64,000 nucleotides of DNA from assembly GCF_036785885.1 (NCBI RefSeq), contig NC_092323.1:2396501-2460500 (forward strand), read 5' to 3'. How positions within the stretch are numbered: the first letter of the stretch is position 1; each line of letters opens with the position of its first letter. Below the pieces are notes generated by a model. The model worked only from the letters and a program-made list of their open reading frames with translations, had not been told where the DNA came from and made no database searches. This DNA is from Coffea arabica (lineage: Eukaryota > Streptophyta > Magnoliopsida > Gentianales > Rubiaceae). Positions 15,101 through 28,820 of the stretch are shown in pieces. The position numbers and the translations under genes were made by a program.

Positions 15101-17941
15101 GTTCAACTCATCTATCAGCATATAGGAAGATTCCATGATGAGAGAGATGAAGTACCTGATCCGGCAATATGTCATAAGAAAGATCTGTTCTGGCGGTTAT
15201 CCTGTAGGTGGTTTGCAAACAATATGTATAAAAGGCTAGTGATGATATCTGATCATGAAACAAAGTTGAATCTTAATAGCCAGATGAAACGCCTAGAAAT
15301 GCTTTTCCAAATGATTCTATTTGCTATGCTGCTTTCTGCCTGGCCTTAGTTTCTTCTTTCGATAATAATTGCATCCTCGTACCATACCTCCTCTTTTTTT
15401 CTAGACAGATGAGGGTAATGCCAGAGTAACTATATATGTACAATAAGATCTTTAGTACAATAAGATCTGTCCTTTCATTTTTTGACTCTCTCAAAGGTAG
15501 TTTCTAACTAAACAGGACACAGCTCAACAAAACCTTGTGCCCATCTGTTTAGGATAAGATACACGAGACAGGCATATAGCTTAGTTCAGGAGAAGACTTC
15601 TTAGACTCTGGGTTGCCATGTCATGTCCTTCAGTCTTTGCTTGGACTTTAGGATTATGTCGAAACTGCGGTGCTACAGAGAGATACTGCTATTCAAACAT
15701 TGAAGGAGCAACTTTACTTGAAATGACCAACTTCACCACTAACTTTGAGCAGGTGTCTTGTTTTCTACTTCTGATGTTTCTGCTGCTTTCAGATGCAGAT
15801 GGGTGCCACTTCAAATGTTGTTTCAGTAATAACTGCTTTGCGGTGCCTTTCATATGCCTCTAGATTGCCAAAGTTGGATTGGGGAGCAATCATTAGAAGG
15901 TGCATGAGATATGAGGACCAAGTTGCTAAATTGTGCACCCCCGAGTCTTCCGTTAAGAAAGGAGTTGTACGACAGGAATGTTTATTATTCTCTTTATCGC
16001 ATGCAAACCAGTTTCATTCGCTCCTTGTATTTCTTGATGAGCTCTCTGACCTTTCCAGGTTTAGGACACTTGACCTGAATTTGCAGTCATGTTTGCTTTT
16101 GCATCTGGCAGACCTGATCAAGATATTCTCACTTTCAAGGGTTGAGAAGCTATTTGATGATGTAACCAACTACTTCTCTTGGTTAGTCTCTTCTGAACAG
16201 TACAGCACAGAAGAGAAAAGCTTGTTAAGGGCTTCCTGTTGGAAGGGTCTCTACTTATGTTTGGATGAAGAGTTTCTTGATGCCCAACATCATATGTCGA
16301 ACCTTGAGAACTGCATGAAGATGCTCTTTGCTTTTTTACCTGCCGTGGCCATTGGCGAATCATGTTCTGGAATTTTGAAGGAGTGGTCTGAAGCAGTTAG
16401 GTGTCTAAGAAAGGCTAACCAGGGATGGTTATTAGATCTTCTGAAGGTATTGGTTCAAGTCTTCTTCTTTTTTTTTTATTTTTTTTTATTTTCTTTGCCA
16501 TGAGGTTCTCTCTCTCTTTCTCCTTTTTTTTGGGTGGTTGGATGGGCTGGGGGGTTGGGGAAAGGGAGTTTTTGTTGTCAGGCTTTTTGTCAAATTGTAT
16601 TAATCTGCCCATTTTTTATATCTTATTCTAGAATCACATAAATGAATGATCTGTTGGAGATATAGTATTATGCCGACTGTTTGTTCACATGTGGGGCTTA
16701 ATGTGTTGATATAGGTTTGAGTTATTGTGTTTACGAGGTAGAAATTACTTTTTGCTTGAGCTAGCATTGTAAACTATAGCCATCTTGTGCTACATGTAGG
16801 CACCTGAGGGGACCTTCATGGAGGACAATGGCCAATTCTTTGAAGTTGTGAAAAAGATTCAAGCTAAAGCGAGGCTGGTGCGAATTGGTTCCATCCCCTT
16901 AAATGAGCTTGGGAGATTGAAAGCTTGTATGCTGAATACTAGATCACAAGGTCAGACTGTAAAATTTATGTTAGTAGAGCATAAAGTATAGGAAGACCAT
17001 TAAATTGTGGTACAGCATGGCAAGCATTAAGTATAGGGGGACCAAAAAAAGGAAAAAAAAAAAAAAAAGTACTTCACTGGTTTGTTCTGATGGTTACCTG
17101 ATCCTGGAGTGTTCCTTATAGCATCTACATTATGCGGCCAGCTCCAAACCCCTGGGAAATAATAGTAAAGAATCAATACTTGAAAAGCAAATTGATTTCT
17201 GACTTCAATGTTTTTGCAGTTATTTGGAATGTTCTGGTGGAAGTTGCTGCAACCCTGCAACATGCAGAGGAAAGTATCAAAAGACAGTGGCTTCTCGATA
17301 CACTGCAAATTAGCTGTGTGACGAGTTATCCTTCCACGGTATGCAGTGACCTGTTGGGTTTTAAGTTTCAGGTGGCTAATTATGGTCTTAACCATAGAGA
17401 TAAAGAACAAGAGTTGCTTTTTATATGATAAAAAGCAAGGTGGGATGACTAAATAAGTGGAGTTACATTTGATTATCACAAAAATGTCCAAATCCCAGAA
17501 TGCCTACTACCATTAAAAGCTTTGACTTCACTGCATGTTCTTTTCCTTCCTTTGCAGGCGCTGCGATTTCTTGGCCTTTTATGCGGTAACTATTGCAAGT
17601 ATATGCCTGTTTTGGTTGTGGATGCGGACACCGTACTGAGTGATCTACCTGTCACGCTTGCAAGTGTGCTTTTAGATTGCAGTTTTGGTGGTGTAGCAGA
17701 AGCCGTAGTACTGTCTTTGTGGACGTTGACAGAACGACTTTATGCTTGGGCATTGTGCAGATCAAAGGATAATTATACACCTTCTCAAAGGTCTATTGAC
17801 AGGACTGAGGATGAGATGGCAGCGCTTCTGTTGAAAGTGACGCATCATGCCTGTGTTCTTCTAAATAACCATCTGCCTGTAGACAAGCGACTTGAGCTGG
17901 CTAATATGGTGGTTCCGGACACATTGTTGATCGAGATGTAA
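2322..17941 (+). CDS. RST1: RST1-like ARM-repeat protein (focadhesin family)
   Basis: Twenty-five exons join in frame to 1857 aa: 2322-2714, 2794-3075, 3189-3272, 3414-3690, 4462-4712, 5166-5346, 5433-5626, 5792-5892, 6191-6266, 7209-7340, 7422-7503, 8206-8278, 9526-9694, 9832-9962, 10057-10148, 10495-10586, 10670-10885, 10988-11065, 11950-12132, 12854-13744, 14138-14425, 15793-16446, 16800-16950, 17220-17338, 17558-17941. All borders are GT..AG and no stop interrupts. The N terminus ([20 protein letters not shown]) and blocks such as [13 protein letters not shown] match Arabidopsis RST1, which is about 1840 aa. The protein is a helical ARM/HEAT-type scaffold with a DUF3730/focadhesin region. 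From the literature, RST1 with RIPR links the cytosolic exosome to the SKI complex and affects wax and embryo development. The gene looks intact. Introns 11, 12, 18, 20 and 21 are long and gene-free. Confidence 0.95.
9072..9102. repeat. (CT)n microsatellite in RST1 intron 12
   Basis: About fifteen CT units lie in the 1.2-kb intron between the exons ending at 8278 and starting at 9526. GT/GGT-rich sequence follows near 9205-9230. Nothing suggests function. Confidence 0.9.
14905..14913 (+). promoter_or_regulatory. TATA-like box inside RST1 intron 21
   Basis: TATAAATAG sits in a locally GC-richer part of the 1.37-kb intron (14426-15792). It matches the plant TATA consensus well. A nine-codon frame begins downstream at 14957, and a 105-codon frame with no recognised similarity lies at 15032-15349. 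It could be a chance match or the promoter remnant of an inserted element. Confidence 0.25.
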
Positions 17942-19438
17942 TGTGGTCAATTGTTTTCAGCGGCTACCAACGTTGCAGATCCAGTTCATAGAATTGTATG
18001 TGATAAATACTGGCGGGCTTTTGGTCCGGTCAAAGTGTACGAGGAACTTGGTTGCATTAGCCCGGGAACTGTTTCTTTCACGAGATGACGTCTGATTTCG
18101 TTCCAGAAGCGATTAACTCCTGCAAATCGTTTCCTTTACCTAGAGTCTGATGGCCGGTAGCTGAGTTCTCAGTGTACTAATGGGATTCGGGGCAGTTAAT
18201 GGTCCAGATCGGATCATATCGATTCAGTCATGGACCATTCATTTTACAATTACAAAAATTTGAAATGAATGGCTTAGATTGGATCGAGTTGATGTGGCGT
18301 CCGATCTGAACCGTGAATCCATTTTGATGAGTTGAATCCTTGAAATTGAGTTGATGTGGCGTCCGATCATAACCTTGAATCTATTTTGATGAATTGGATC
18401 CTTGGAATTCAATTAATAGGCGGGTGATCATTTCTGACGTAACACGACGTCAGCCACAACTTGCAATTAACTAACTAGTGCTGGTATGGTAACATGAATT
18501 GAATTGGGTCGTTGCTCGGATGATCAACTATCGCACCAACGAGCAGCCATCCGCTTCAAATGTGGTTAGTGGATCCCTTCAATTCAATGGAGTTATAATG
18601 CTTTCTTTCATTTAATTACTGTGAATGAAAGATTTCATTGAATTGAATTGGGCTGTGTACTGCAAGAAATAGTAAGTGTATGTCAATATTTATTACAGTT
18701 CCAACTACTACTGACGATAGCTCATTTTCCTTCATTTAAATCTTAAACTTCAACTCTTTTCTTCCTCTGACCACTTTTATCTCATTTCGTATGCATGCAT
18801 ACTAACACAATTTTCAATGTTCATTTGACTAATTAATCTTATAAAATAATAATTTATGTTACAGTGATTTTTAGCGTGTAAAATGCTCGAACACATTGGC
18901 AGAGTTTACAAGAGATTGGGAGAAGGGATCCTTTAACCTTAATCTCTGGTTCTATCAAATCATGTCATGCCAAAACCTTAACAACTAGGTCGTGACCCGC
19001 CGCAAAATGGAAGTCTAATATATCAAAGCTTTCAGGGAAGATCACAAAAGGCTAACCATTAGTAGGACCAATTAACTAGACTCTGAAAGAAACCATATGT
19101 AATTCGGCGTGCTTTGTACCAGTAGAGCAACAGAAAAGAGGTAAAGAAGCCAAACGCCAAATGTACCTTTGTTATAGATGAAACTTTTTGAACTAAGTTT
19201 CTCAATTCTAAAATCTTTAAAATTTAAAAATTAAACAATTTGTTACAACTAACAAGCGTACCTGAACAGCTTAGAGAGCTGATCATCAGGATATTCCCCC
19301 TTTACATTTCCAAAATATATAAGAGATTAAACAAAATTGAGACCAGATTACAGAAATTGCTAGGACATTTGAATCATTTTACTCATAAAAAAATACCTCT
19401 CTGTACAACTCTGACAATTAGGCCACGATCAAAAACTG
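17942..19438. other. Convergent intergenic region, RST1 / C3H41
   Basis: This holds the 3' UTRs of two genes that end facing each other, RST1 (+) and C3H41 (-). The only structure noticed is a 62-bp tandem duplication at 18286-18409 and short inverted repeats near 18604-18632. No coding potential was recognised. Confidence 0.6.
18286..18409. repeat. 62-bp tandem duplication
   Basis: Copies at 18286-18347 and 18348-18409 both start GAGTTGATGTGGCGTCCGAT and share the pattern GAATC.ATTTTGATGA.TTG.ATCCTTG. They differ at about eight positions, so this is an older duplication. Confidence 0.85.
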
Positions 19439-22400
19439 TCAAGGCGAATTTTTCCCACCAGACACCATTGTTGAAGTAGATTCCAAATCTTCATCCTGGT
19501 CCACATGCTCTGCATCACTTGCTTTTAGTTTCAGATTTTGAGATTCAGCGTTTCCCAAGGTATTTGCGGCCTGGATTTCCACTTCCCCAGCAGATTGAAC
19601 AGTAGCATCAGAAGACCATTTCGAAGAAGCACAAGGGTGTTCCTTCCCACTATTATTGTCCCTGCTTGTGCTACTACAAGACAGCCACCCAAACTGCAAA
19701 TTCTGGCCTTGCCAGCATTTACCATGTAAAAATGCCTTTTCGGCAGAGCGGCGAGTTGTAAAAGATATACGAGCTGAAACTTTGGATGCCTCTGACTCGT
19801 TATCACCATCTTGAGGCTTGGTATCTTCCAGTTCGACAACAGAGAGATCTCCAAAAACAGAGAAATGTTCCTTCAGATTGGAAACCTAGTAGAAATAAAC
19901 AAGTTATCAGCACTCACAATCTGACAAGACATCAGGGACAACAAAATATTTATGCAGATAATTCCAACCGCATGAAAACATACAAATTCCCAAACTACAG
20001 CCCCGATTTTGATTGGTGCTGATTAAAGCATACATCCAATTTTAATTGGAAAAAGAAGAAAAACTCTGAAAAAGAATAATTCCATAATCTTTTACAGTGA
20101 ATCATATATTTGCGCAAGTACTCAAAACAATGTCAAAACAATGTCATGCTCAGTATGAGAATCTAGTAGACTTAGAAGCATAAAACTCAGTACAAGGTAC
20201 GACCAGCTCAAGCTGATTCTTACAAAATCAAATTAAGGAAGAAAAAACAGTCCTCAGAGCCAGCAGCATGACTCTTGGGGAACTGTTTAGTGTGAAAAAA
20301 CTGTGCAACATATGGTAGCTCATTGCAAGGAAATAAAATTATCTGTAAGCAAGGACATGAATATGTCAGGAAAACCAAAAGAGAGATTACATTAGCAAGA
20401 CCAGCAGGCAGAGGTGGAAGAATTTTGAATGCAGTGGGGCGGTTATCCAGTTTGAATCTGTTGATGACCATTGGTGCTCCTAAAGGTGCCAATGGGCGAA
20501 TTGAGGGTTTCAAAATTGAGGATTCTGGCAATGTAATAGTAGAATTAATTTTTGGACTGCGGGCCACAGCACTCTCACCAGCTCTGCCACTATCCATTGT
20601 CGTCTCTGCTTGCGGTGATGAAATAGCAGTACCAGAATCACTGGACCTCAACATTTCAATTTTAGCAACATCAACCACCATGCCTCCTTTTTGCCCCTTA
20701 GAAGGCTGATCCAATGCTACCTCCTCTTTAAGACCAGTGGCCTGCAAAAACTGAACCCTTGAGAAAAGAAATCCAAATGAAAAGCAGTAGGTCAGTTACT
20801 ATACATACAATTTTATGGAAATATACCATACATATTCCCTACTTGTAACCAAGATATCATCACATTATACATAAACAATATGTCCTAATTCACTTTCCAA
20901 TCTTTTCTCAAAGTGTGTTTTAGTATGTATCTTGAGACTCACTGCCAGATACTTTTTGACTTGCAACTAAGATGTGATGCTAGACACCAGGTAGGAGATC
21001 TAAGATAAACAATCCAGGCAACAGGAAAATACAAAATTTCCAGAAAAGAAAATATGCTCTTGACAACTCATGAAATTTCTAATGGAAAGAAGTAACCAGT
21101 ACTTGTTTCTCCAGTTTATTTAACTGGCGCTTGAACTCATTCCTTTTTTGGTCAAGCATTTCCTGCTTCTTTCGCACTTGTTCTTTCAAAAGCTCTAAAC
21201 TCTCCAGCTTCTTTTGCAAAGGAGGTACAGCTTTGGGGCCATTGGTAGCCACAGGCTTTGGATGATCAGAACCAGGCAAAGGAGAAATGGCAGAATTGGC
21301 AATACTACTTTTAGACCCTGATATTTGGATATTATCTTTTCCTTTGGTGGTAGCAGATGGATAGGTAGGACCTCCAGTAAAGGTCACACCACGGGGATTA
21401 GCATGTATATTACCAACACCACCTGTTCCATCATCAGGTATGCTGTCCCGGTTAGCCCACCACAGCTTGATAAAGCGATTGCCCATTACAGCATCAGGAG
21501 CCTTCAAGGCTGCTTCTGCTTCTTCCCTCTTAGAAAATTGAACAAAAGCTCGTTCACTGTTCGATGGGATATAAATGTCAATAACCTCACCAAATTTTTG
21601 AAAATGTAAACGAAGCGCTTCCCTTTTGTTTTCTTTCTGAGGAACACCACTGACAAACAGAGTACGAAGTGCCTTTTGAGATGGTTTTCTAATACTACGT
21701 CCAGAATCACCATGTGGCTTTGAAGACAAGCCTAAAACTTGCATGCCAACTTCATCTGCCTTCGTCCGTCTTCCATGTAGGGCAATGGCCTCAGCACCGT
21801 TAATGGACTCCATGTCCTTTTTTGCTTCATTTTCTAGATGACTAGGGGAATTCAAAGTAGAATCAATCTTCTCCCTCACATCCCCCCTATTTCTTGAACT
21901 GCCAATCCTTCCCCAAACAGAGGAACTTTGAGAGCCTGTAACAGCCCCAGCATTTCTTGCTGGACGCTCATTATCAGAACCATCAAACTGTCCAACTGGA
22001 AGACGATCTGAACAATCTGCATCCACCAGAGGCTCAACCTTATCCAGATTGGATGGATTTAGGGCTAGAAGTTCAGGTGATGTATCAGGACAATCACTTG
22101 CCCATAAAGGTTGGTCAGGATCATACAGATCAGATCCTCCTGCCATAGAACCACCAACAAAAGCACCATTCAAACCTAATCCATCATCCCCTATTCCAGG
22201 CTTGCTATTTTTGCTATGTAGACATTTGCTATTCATGAATGCGCCAGAAGAAGAATTTGCAGGTAGAGGTCCTTGTCCAGCAGGTGTTCCCAATAGATGT
22301 GCACTAGGCAATGAAACAGGAAGATTAAACTGTGAAAGGCTCTGCAATGCAAGAAAAGAGAAGTCTAGTTAAATGCACATGCAATAACTTGCCCAAGAAT

Positions 22401-23873
22401 TGTTCATAGCAGTGTATTTCATGGTGGAATCAGATTTACTACTTCAGAAATCTAAATCACAGAAAAAAAATAAGAGCATCTTTTACTTCCTCAAAAAGAA
22501 ATTCATGAATAGTTAAAAGGAGCAATAATATGAGAAGAAAATAAAATACATTATTTTGGCTACTCGTTCATCCACTAATGGTAACTGTCATTTTCTTCTA
22601 ACAAGAAGAAAATATTACTAGCTATATCCACAACTCCCCAAACTATGCAATGCTTTATTGAGCTACTACATTATCCAGCATCTCTATGTATTCAACAAGT
22701 AAAGTTCATGACTGTTTTCTGCGCCTATGGTGGCAAGGATTAACCCATGCAACATGCAGTTGATCAAAGAACACTAAGCTAGTTTTATTTATCCAGAAGT
22801 CCTGACAGGTACTTCCCTGAATAGAAACAAGTTAAATTATTTTGTTAGAAGTACACTAGGACTTGGCTGCAAAAGAGTTGACAACAGAACTATGCCAAAT
22901 TTACCATTCCACAGCCACCTGTTCGCAACTTAAGACAGATATACATGCAGAAACTGAAGAATTCAAGCCACATGGAATGTAGAAATGTGTGGAGACAATA
23001 TAGATTGAGACATGTAAAATGCAATATTAAATTCGATATAACTGGGCAATAAAAGACAAGAAAATACTACCAACAAAATTTCTTTGATCACAAATCATGT
23101 ACCTGAACATCCTCAACAACTATACGGTTGACACCATGCTCCATCGGACACATATCTCCTCTTAAGCAAAAACCACGCTCCTCAAAATCTCTACAACGTG
23201 GCCGAGAAATGCCCAAGTTCACCGTAGGGTTAATTGATGGTTTCAATGCCCCTTGCAAACCAATGGAATGAAGAGTATCAAGACCACCATTAGGCATAGC
23301 TGGAACCAACCCAAATGCATTCCAAGTTGCACTCTGCACATTGGAAACATTCGGTAACCCCCTACCTGCAAATAGACTAGGAGGAATGGATCCCTGTTGA
23401 ACAAGTTGAGAAGCAATATCTGCAGAACTAAACCTTGAATCACGCTGCCCCCAAGCACCAGATTCTCTACCTCTACCCCTAGTGGGCCCAGGATCAGCTG
23501 ACAGGGACTGGTTTAACCTAATTCTTTGGCTTAAATCTGTTGGAGCTCTGGAAAATGATGCCAAATTTGGACGTCTTTTCTCAAACCTACCAGAGGAATC
23601 TCTCTCCTGATTGCCGATGTTGTAGGTCTTCCAGGTTTCACTAGACTGAGAACCACTTTCCCTACAAGGATGCCCATTTTCAAATGGCTTCCTTTTTCTG
23701 TAGGGTCTTGTCAAAACTTGTTCAGAAGCATCACCCTCCAATGATTGAGAACGTGCTTCTCGTCTACGATGCTTATGATTACGATCATCATCATCGTCTT
23801 CACTAATTTCTTTCTCCTCGGGATCGCTAGCAGGAGAAAGGCCTATTTTAGGAGAAGTGACTTTTAGCTCCAT
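19439..23873 (-). CDS. CCCH zinc-finger and RRM RNA-binding protein, C3H41-like
   Basis: Four exons on the minus strand join in frame to 935 aa: 23873-23103, 22341-21103, 20741-20391 and 19885-19439. Domains in order: an acidic and Arg-rich N terminus; a CCCH finger at about residues 227-246 (C-x8-C-x5-C-x3-H); an RRM at about 483-556 with RNP2-like TLFVSGVP and RNP1-like RAFVQFS; a coiled coil at about 632-670; and a second RRM-like fold at about 770-848, split by the last intron. The order matches Arabidopsis zinc finger CCCH protein 41 and animal RBM26/RBM27, the latter linked to nuclear RNA decay. A nuclear RNA-binding role is inferred from the family. The ATG at 23873 opens the conserved N terminus (MELKVTSPK). 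The finding of C3H41 beside RST1 agrees with their order in Arabidopsis. Confidence 0.92.
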
Positions 23874-26760
23874 TCACAACCTCTTATGAAGAAGAAGACC
23901 AAGACCAAATAATTTTATAGCATCAAAAAGTATGATGCTCCAGGCAGCTGAATAATGAGAACCACTTTATTTACAGAATCAGCAAAGAGGGCTAGCGCCT
24001 GAAATAAAGAGCAGCATTGATTAAGCAGATAGGAATGTCAAAATGCAGAAATACCAACATTCATAAGCTAAGTGATAGAATTAACATGCATAATATGTTG
24101 CTTTAGGCATCTTAAATGAAGAAACAATTCCCTTTGCATGAAATCAAAGCACAGTAATTACTTTTAAATGTAAACCACAATACTAATACTAAAATCGATA
24201 TTCAAGGACGACAAAAGAGACTAGACTTGATTTGTCAAAAATCCATGTTGCCTTTGATTGGAGTAAACTAGATTATCCCTCAACATTTGACATTTATATC
24301 AGAGTCCCTCAATGTGGCCAAAGTGCAACTAACACCTGAGAAGCAACTTGTCCCTACTACTCCACCAACTACTACTATTCAAAAGAATACCTGTGTGACA
24401 ACAAAGGTACTCAACAGTCTTAGTTCTAAAAAACAATTACTTTCCAAGTGCAAATTACTCATATGTCCAAAAACCAGAACCAGCACCAGCATTGCCGGGG
24501 TAGCCAACACTAAAAATCCAAAATGAAAAACTAAAAACAGAAATATTAATAAAACAAATCCGATATGAAAAAACCTGTCTACTTGTGTATTGCTGTGTGC
24601 CACACTTCGTTTTTGTCAACCTTTTAGCCCATTTGGTATAACTCATCTGGAATGACAGTCCACCTCGTAAATGAGCTTTGCAAATGGACATTAATGAACT
24701 TCTAAGGTAAAGTCATTTCAAGCAAGCAGCTACTCCATGAAAAGCCTTGCTCTGTACATTAGTGCTTGAGGAGCACTTTCTCCAATTATTGAAAATCAAG
24801 GTGGCTTTCTGGTACCATCCATACCTAAATGCACCAATTAATCATCTAGACATGTTGCTCCATTCCTTTGCCATTTTGTGAACTGATTCATAATAGATTG
24901 ACCAACCACCTTTCCCTTAATCTATCCCCAACTCATTACCACCAATTCAATCACCACAACATAATCTATCGTCTACCCCATCCATATTCTGTGCATCAGC
25001 CTTCATGATGTGGAGTCTTATTTACAAAGGTATCCAATTTTTTGCAATCTATTCCAGCTCTCTCTCTCTCTCTTCTTTTATTGTTTGAGTAAAATAGCCT
25101 TAAATATGTCATAAAACTACAAGCAGTTCAGAGGTCACTTTAAAAACAGAGAATTCATGTTCCCAAGAAGTTCCATAGCTCCAAAATAAATGAAGAACTG
25201 CAAGCAACAAAATTAATGTCAAATTTGCATTAGGTCCAGAATTCTAGTTTTGGTGACAAGAAACACATCACCTTAATACAGAAGCATAATCAATTAGAAT
25301 GGTGGTAATAAAAAAAAAACTTGTGTTCATCAGGAACTACAATTTTAGCATTACCTTAGTCAAAATTTTTGGCAATTCTTAACCTCCCCATAAAATTTGG
25401 CAGGAAAAGCTCTCCTTTTTCAATGTGTAATTATATCTCATCCAGTCCACCACCATCGTCCATATAAATTTAAAAGATAACACAGAAATAACACCATTCA
25501 TACAAAAAGAAACAGTTCAAGTGATGACCATTAATGAGCATGAGAAAAATTTTAATGTGTGGGAGTACTGAAATTGGTGCGCCTCTGTCTGGGGGTATGA
25601 GAGAGAAAGAGACAGAAGGTGCTTGCAAGTGTATAAAGACTTGATGGGCTTATGCTTGAAGACCATTACCTAATCTTCAGTAAACATCTCAAACGGGAGA
25701 CAACGCACAGACGTGGCTGGAACTGAAAATCTTGCATTGAAATTGATCAATTTGACTCCAAAAAAGACTAATAACACTTGTTTTACTTAACTCATCTCTC
25801 TTATAATCTTGTGAAATGTCAAACCAATGAGTCACACTTCATCAAAATCCTATGTGGTCAATTTCAATAAATGAGCGTCCAAGGAGTCAACATTAGGCTA
25901 CAAGATTTATCTACACATATGACGAGACGCACATGCAATTACCAAAAAAATCTTAAATGCTAAAGAGTACACGAGAATTGGCCATTTAAAGACACTACAT
26001 AACTATGCAAACAAACATCCAGCTTTCCATCAAACCAACCGAAAGTAAATATTTCCCAAAATGCGGTAAAACCTCAGCAGTTCATAAAAAGAGAAAGTAA
26101 CAAAAAATCAATTATCTATAAATTCCACAACTAACCAAAGGGCCAGCATGTACACATGTAGGAGCCAAGTGCACCAGTCATGCAGTTCACCCAAGATACT
26201 CATACCTAAAGGCCAGACCCTAGTTCCACAGCCAGTAAAGTGTACAGATGATATCGAACAGCAGTCACAGAACAATAATCTAAGAAGGGGCGCTCTTATC
26301 CCAGGCATATCCACTGTAGCTCATCAGCCCAAAAGAAGGAAGAAATGGAGCAAAATTACTTTAAAAAAAAAATAAAAGGAATAAAATAAGCAATGCCATG
26401 AACACTTAAAAAAGAGTTCATTACTTAAGCCAGTCCAGATAATGTCGCATACAATGGGAACCAACATAAAAGGGAAAGGAAAAAGAAAAATAGTAGCACT
26501 AACAATAAAAGCTATTACAAAGCCCAAACCCTAATTCAATTAAGGCAATTTGATCACACAACTTAAAACAAAATCCAATAGCAATAACGAATTGAAAAAA
26601 CAAAAAACTAGAAGGTAAACGAGCGAAACCTGTTGAATTGTGAATTAGGGTTTCGAACATTTTTACTTTTTCTGTTCCCTTTTTCTCCTCTGTTTCGGTG
26701 AAATGATAAAGAGAGCAGGCTGTAGCTTCTTCCTCCAATAGTAATCGGACCGTAATTTTG
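23874..26760 (-). promoter_or_regulatory. C3H41 5' UTR with a long leader intron
   Basis: No coding exon is seen for 2.9 kb upstream of the C3H41 ATG. A 5' UTR exon is likely near 26630-26760, ending at a CAACAG|GTTTCG donor. The rest would be a UTR intron with an acceptor shortly before 23873, possibly at the CAG near 23945. The interval contains AT-rich DNA and short CT tracts (near 25054) but no recognised gene or transposon. Confidence 0.45.
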
Positions 26761-28820
26761 CACCTTACGCCAAGTCAGTATTTTGTCTGTATTTGCAATC
26801 TCTATATTGTATAAGCTCCCCCCCGTCCAAATGTCGTTTTGTCTCTCTCTCTCTCTCTCTCTTCTCTCTCACGCACCCTGTGAAGAAGAAAAGGAGAGAA
26901 CAAAAGGAGGGTTTTACAGAAGAAACACGGACGGATTTGGGTAGCCAATAAAATAATTTTATCGTAAATTGAAGAAAACAACCCTCATGTGTTGCTAAAA
27001 TCTAGACATATTCATCATTCGAAATTTTGTCGCAGCCAAAAGGGCTGATTAATGCCGGTGGCAGTTCCGCAAGCGTTTGAATAGCTGTAGTAGTTTTAGT
27101 GTAATTATGGATTGGCCCAAAAAGTAGTCTGGGAAGGCCAGCGGAACCCAAAAGCATGGTGACCGTACTTGGATTTATATATTTAAAAAAAAAAATTACT
27201 CAACCAAGACCTCTATTCTACGCCTCACCTGCGGCTGTCAATTACTACTGGTCATAACAGATCTTTAACTTGGGCTGGGATTGGAGTTGCGGGGCCGCGG
27301 GGGTAGTCTATAGCAAGCCCATATGTCTTCTTAACATAATTACACTGAACACGCTCTCTGTGTTCGAGCCCAAAAAAAAGTTTTTGGGAAATTTTGAAAA
27401 GGAAAAAGTAGGAAGGCTGAAAATTTATGAGCAGAGTAAGTATTGGAACATTTATAAATGAGGTATGGGCTGCTGTTCATAACTTAAAATGAATAATAAA
27501 CTTACCATTAAGATTAAATTACCCTCGTAATTATATGCACTGCATTGAATAGAAATGTGCGCTTTTTTCTTTTTTTTTTTTTTTAAAAAAGTTCACTTTT
27601 AGGGTTAGAAATGTGCATGTTGGCAATTGCACGTACACATCCAAAATCTCCACATTTAAAATCGATACATGTGTACATATATACGTTCAAATGTGCAAAT
27701 ATGATGCATGTGCATGTACAAGTATTAATATGTGCGCAAAAGAATAAAATCGTAATTTTATCTAGAACAAAAAATGTTTTTTATAATTTACAAACAATAA
27801 CCCATACTTCATTTGCAAATTTCCTAAAACTTACATCATAGTTATGAATTTCCACTCTCCTAAATAATATCCTATCCAAACACACACATTAATATTTCAA
27901 GCGTCTCCTCTAATTTCTTACGTATACGTTGAATTTGACCAATGCGTACCGTGTCTTGACCGACTGAAATTAGGAACTTAATACACATGTAACCCAACTA
28001 ATGAAAGACGTGACTTGCTGGAAAATTTGAAGAAATATAGCAGCAGTCTATTTCTATTTTGCACTGGGGATGAAAACAACGTAAAATTTTCATTTTTAAG
28101 TTTTCGATCTCTTTTTAACATCCTAGGAATACAAAGAAAACCGACAAAAGGGTCATACTTAAGCAAATTTAAGACAAGGTCCTTGCAATTACAGCAGACA
28201 ACAACAGTAGCATATTTGTTATTGACAACATAATCAAGATATTTCAATGTTTTTTATCAGTCACCCTTTTTTTTTTTAATAATAGGGTCAGTCCTTACGC
28301 GCAAAACAAAACGTTCATAAAAGTGCAGCATTATTCAAACAATTAAAACTGCAAACATGTGGTTAATTTCTTTCACCTGTATTTCATGAGATAATCTTTA
28401 TAGACATTATGGAAATCTTCTTCGAAGTTATTTCTGAAAACAACATCATAAATGTTTAAAAAAAAAAAAAAAAAAAAAAAACGAAAAGGTGAGAAGTTCA
28501 TTTTGCTGCCTAAACGCCTTGACAAATCAAATTGACTCGATGAATGCCTTCAGTGTCTGCTTTACAGAGTGCACACTGAATATCACCAACGCCAATAACG
28601 CCACGGGGCAAAGAAAGGAAAGGATATGACGCCGCCGATTCATGCGCCACAAGCAAAGAGGCAAGAATAACAGTCTAAGAGATGCACAGCCATCATTAGT
28701 ACCCAAAAATTATGAAACAGTAACCAAAAGTGCCCCCCCGAGATCCAAACAGATATTTCTTTCAGCAAATGGCTGCCCCAACAACCTTCTGTACATGAAC
28801 ACACATCAGAAAAAGATGAG
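26761..28820. other. Intergenic region, C3H41 promoter to FLOE1 3' end
   Basis: Contains a CT-rich microsatellite at about 26839-26868, just upstream of the probable C3H41 transcription start. It also has poly-T and poly-A runs, for example about 24 A near 28458-28482. The part next to 28820 is the FLOE1 3' UTR. No gene is recognised. Confidence 0.55.

Noticed and set aside
15032-15349. A 105-codon open frame inside RST1 intron 21
   Set aside because: No recognisable domain. The flanking RST1 exons join in frame without it, so it is most likely chance or transposon debris.
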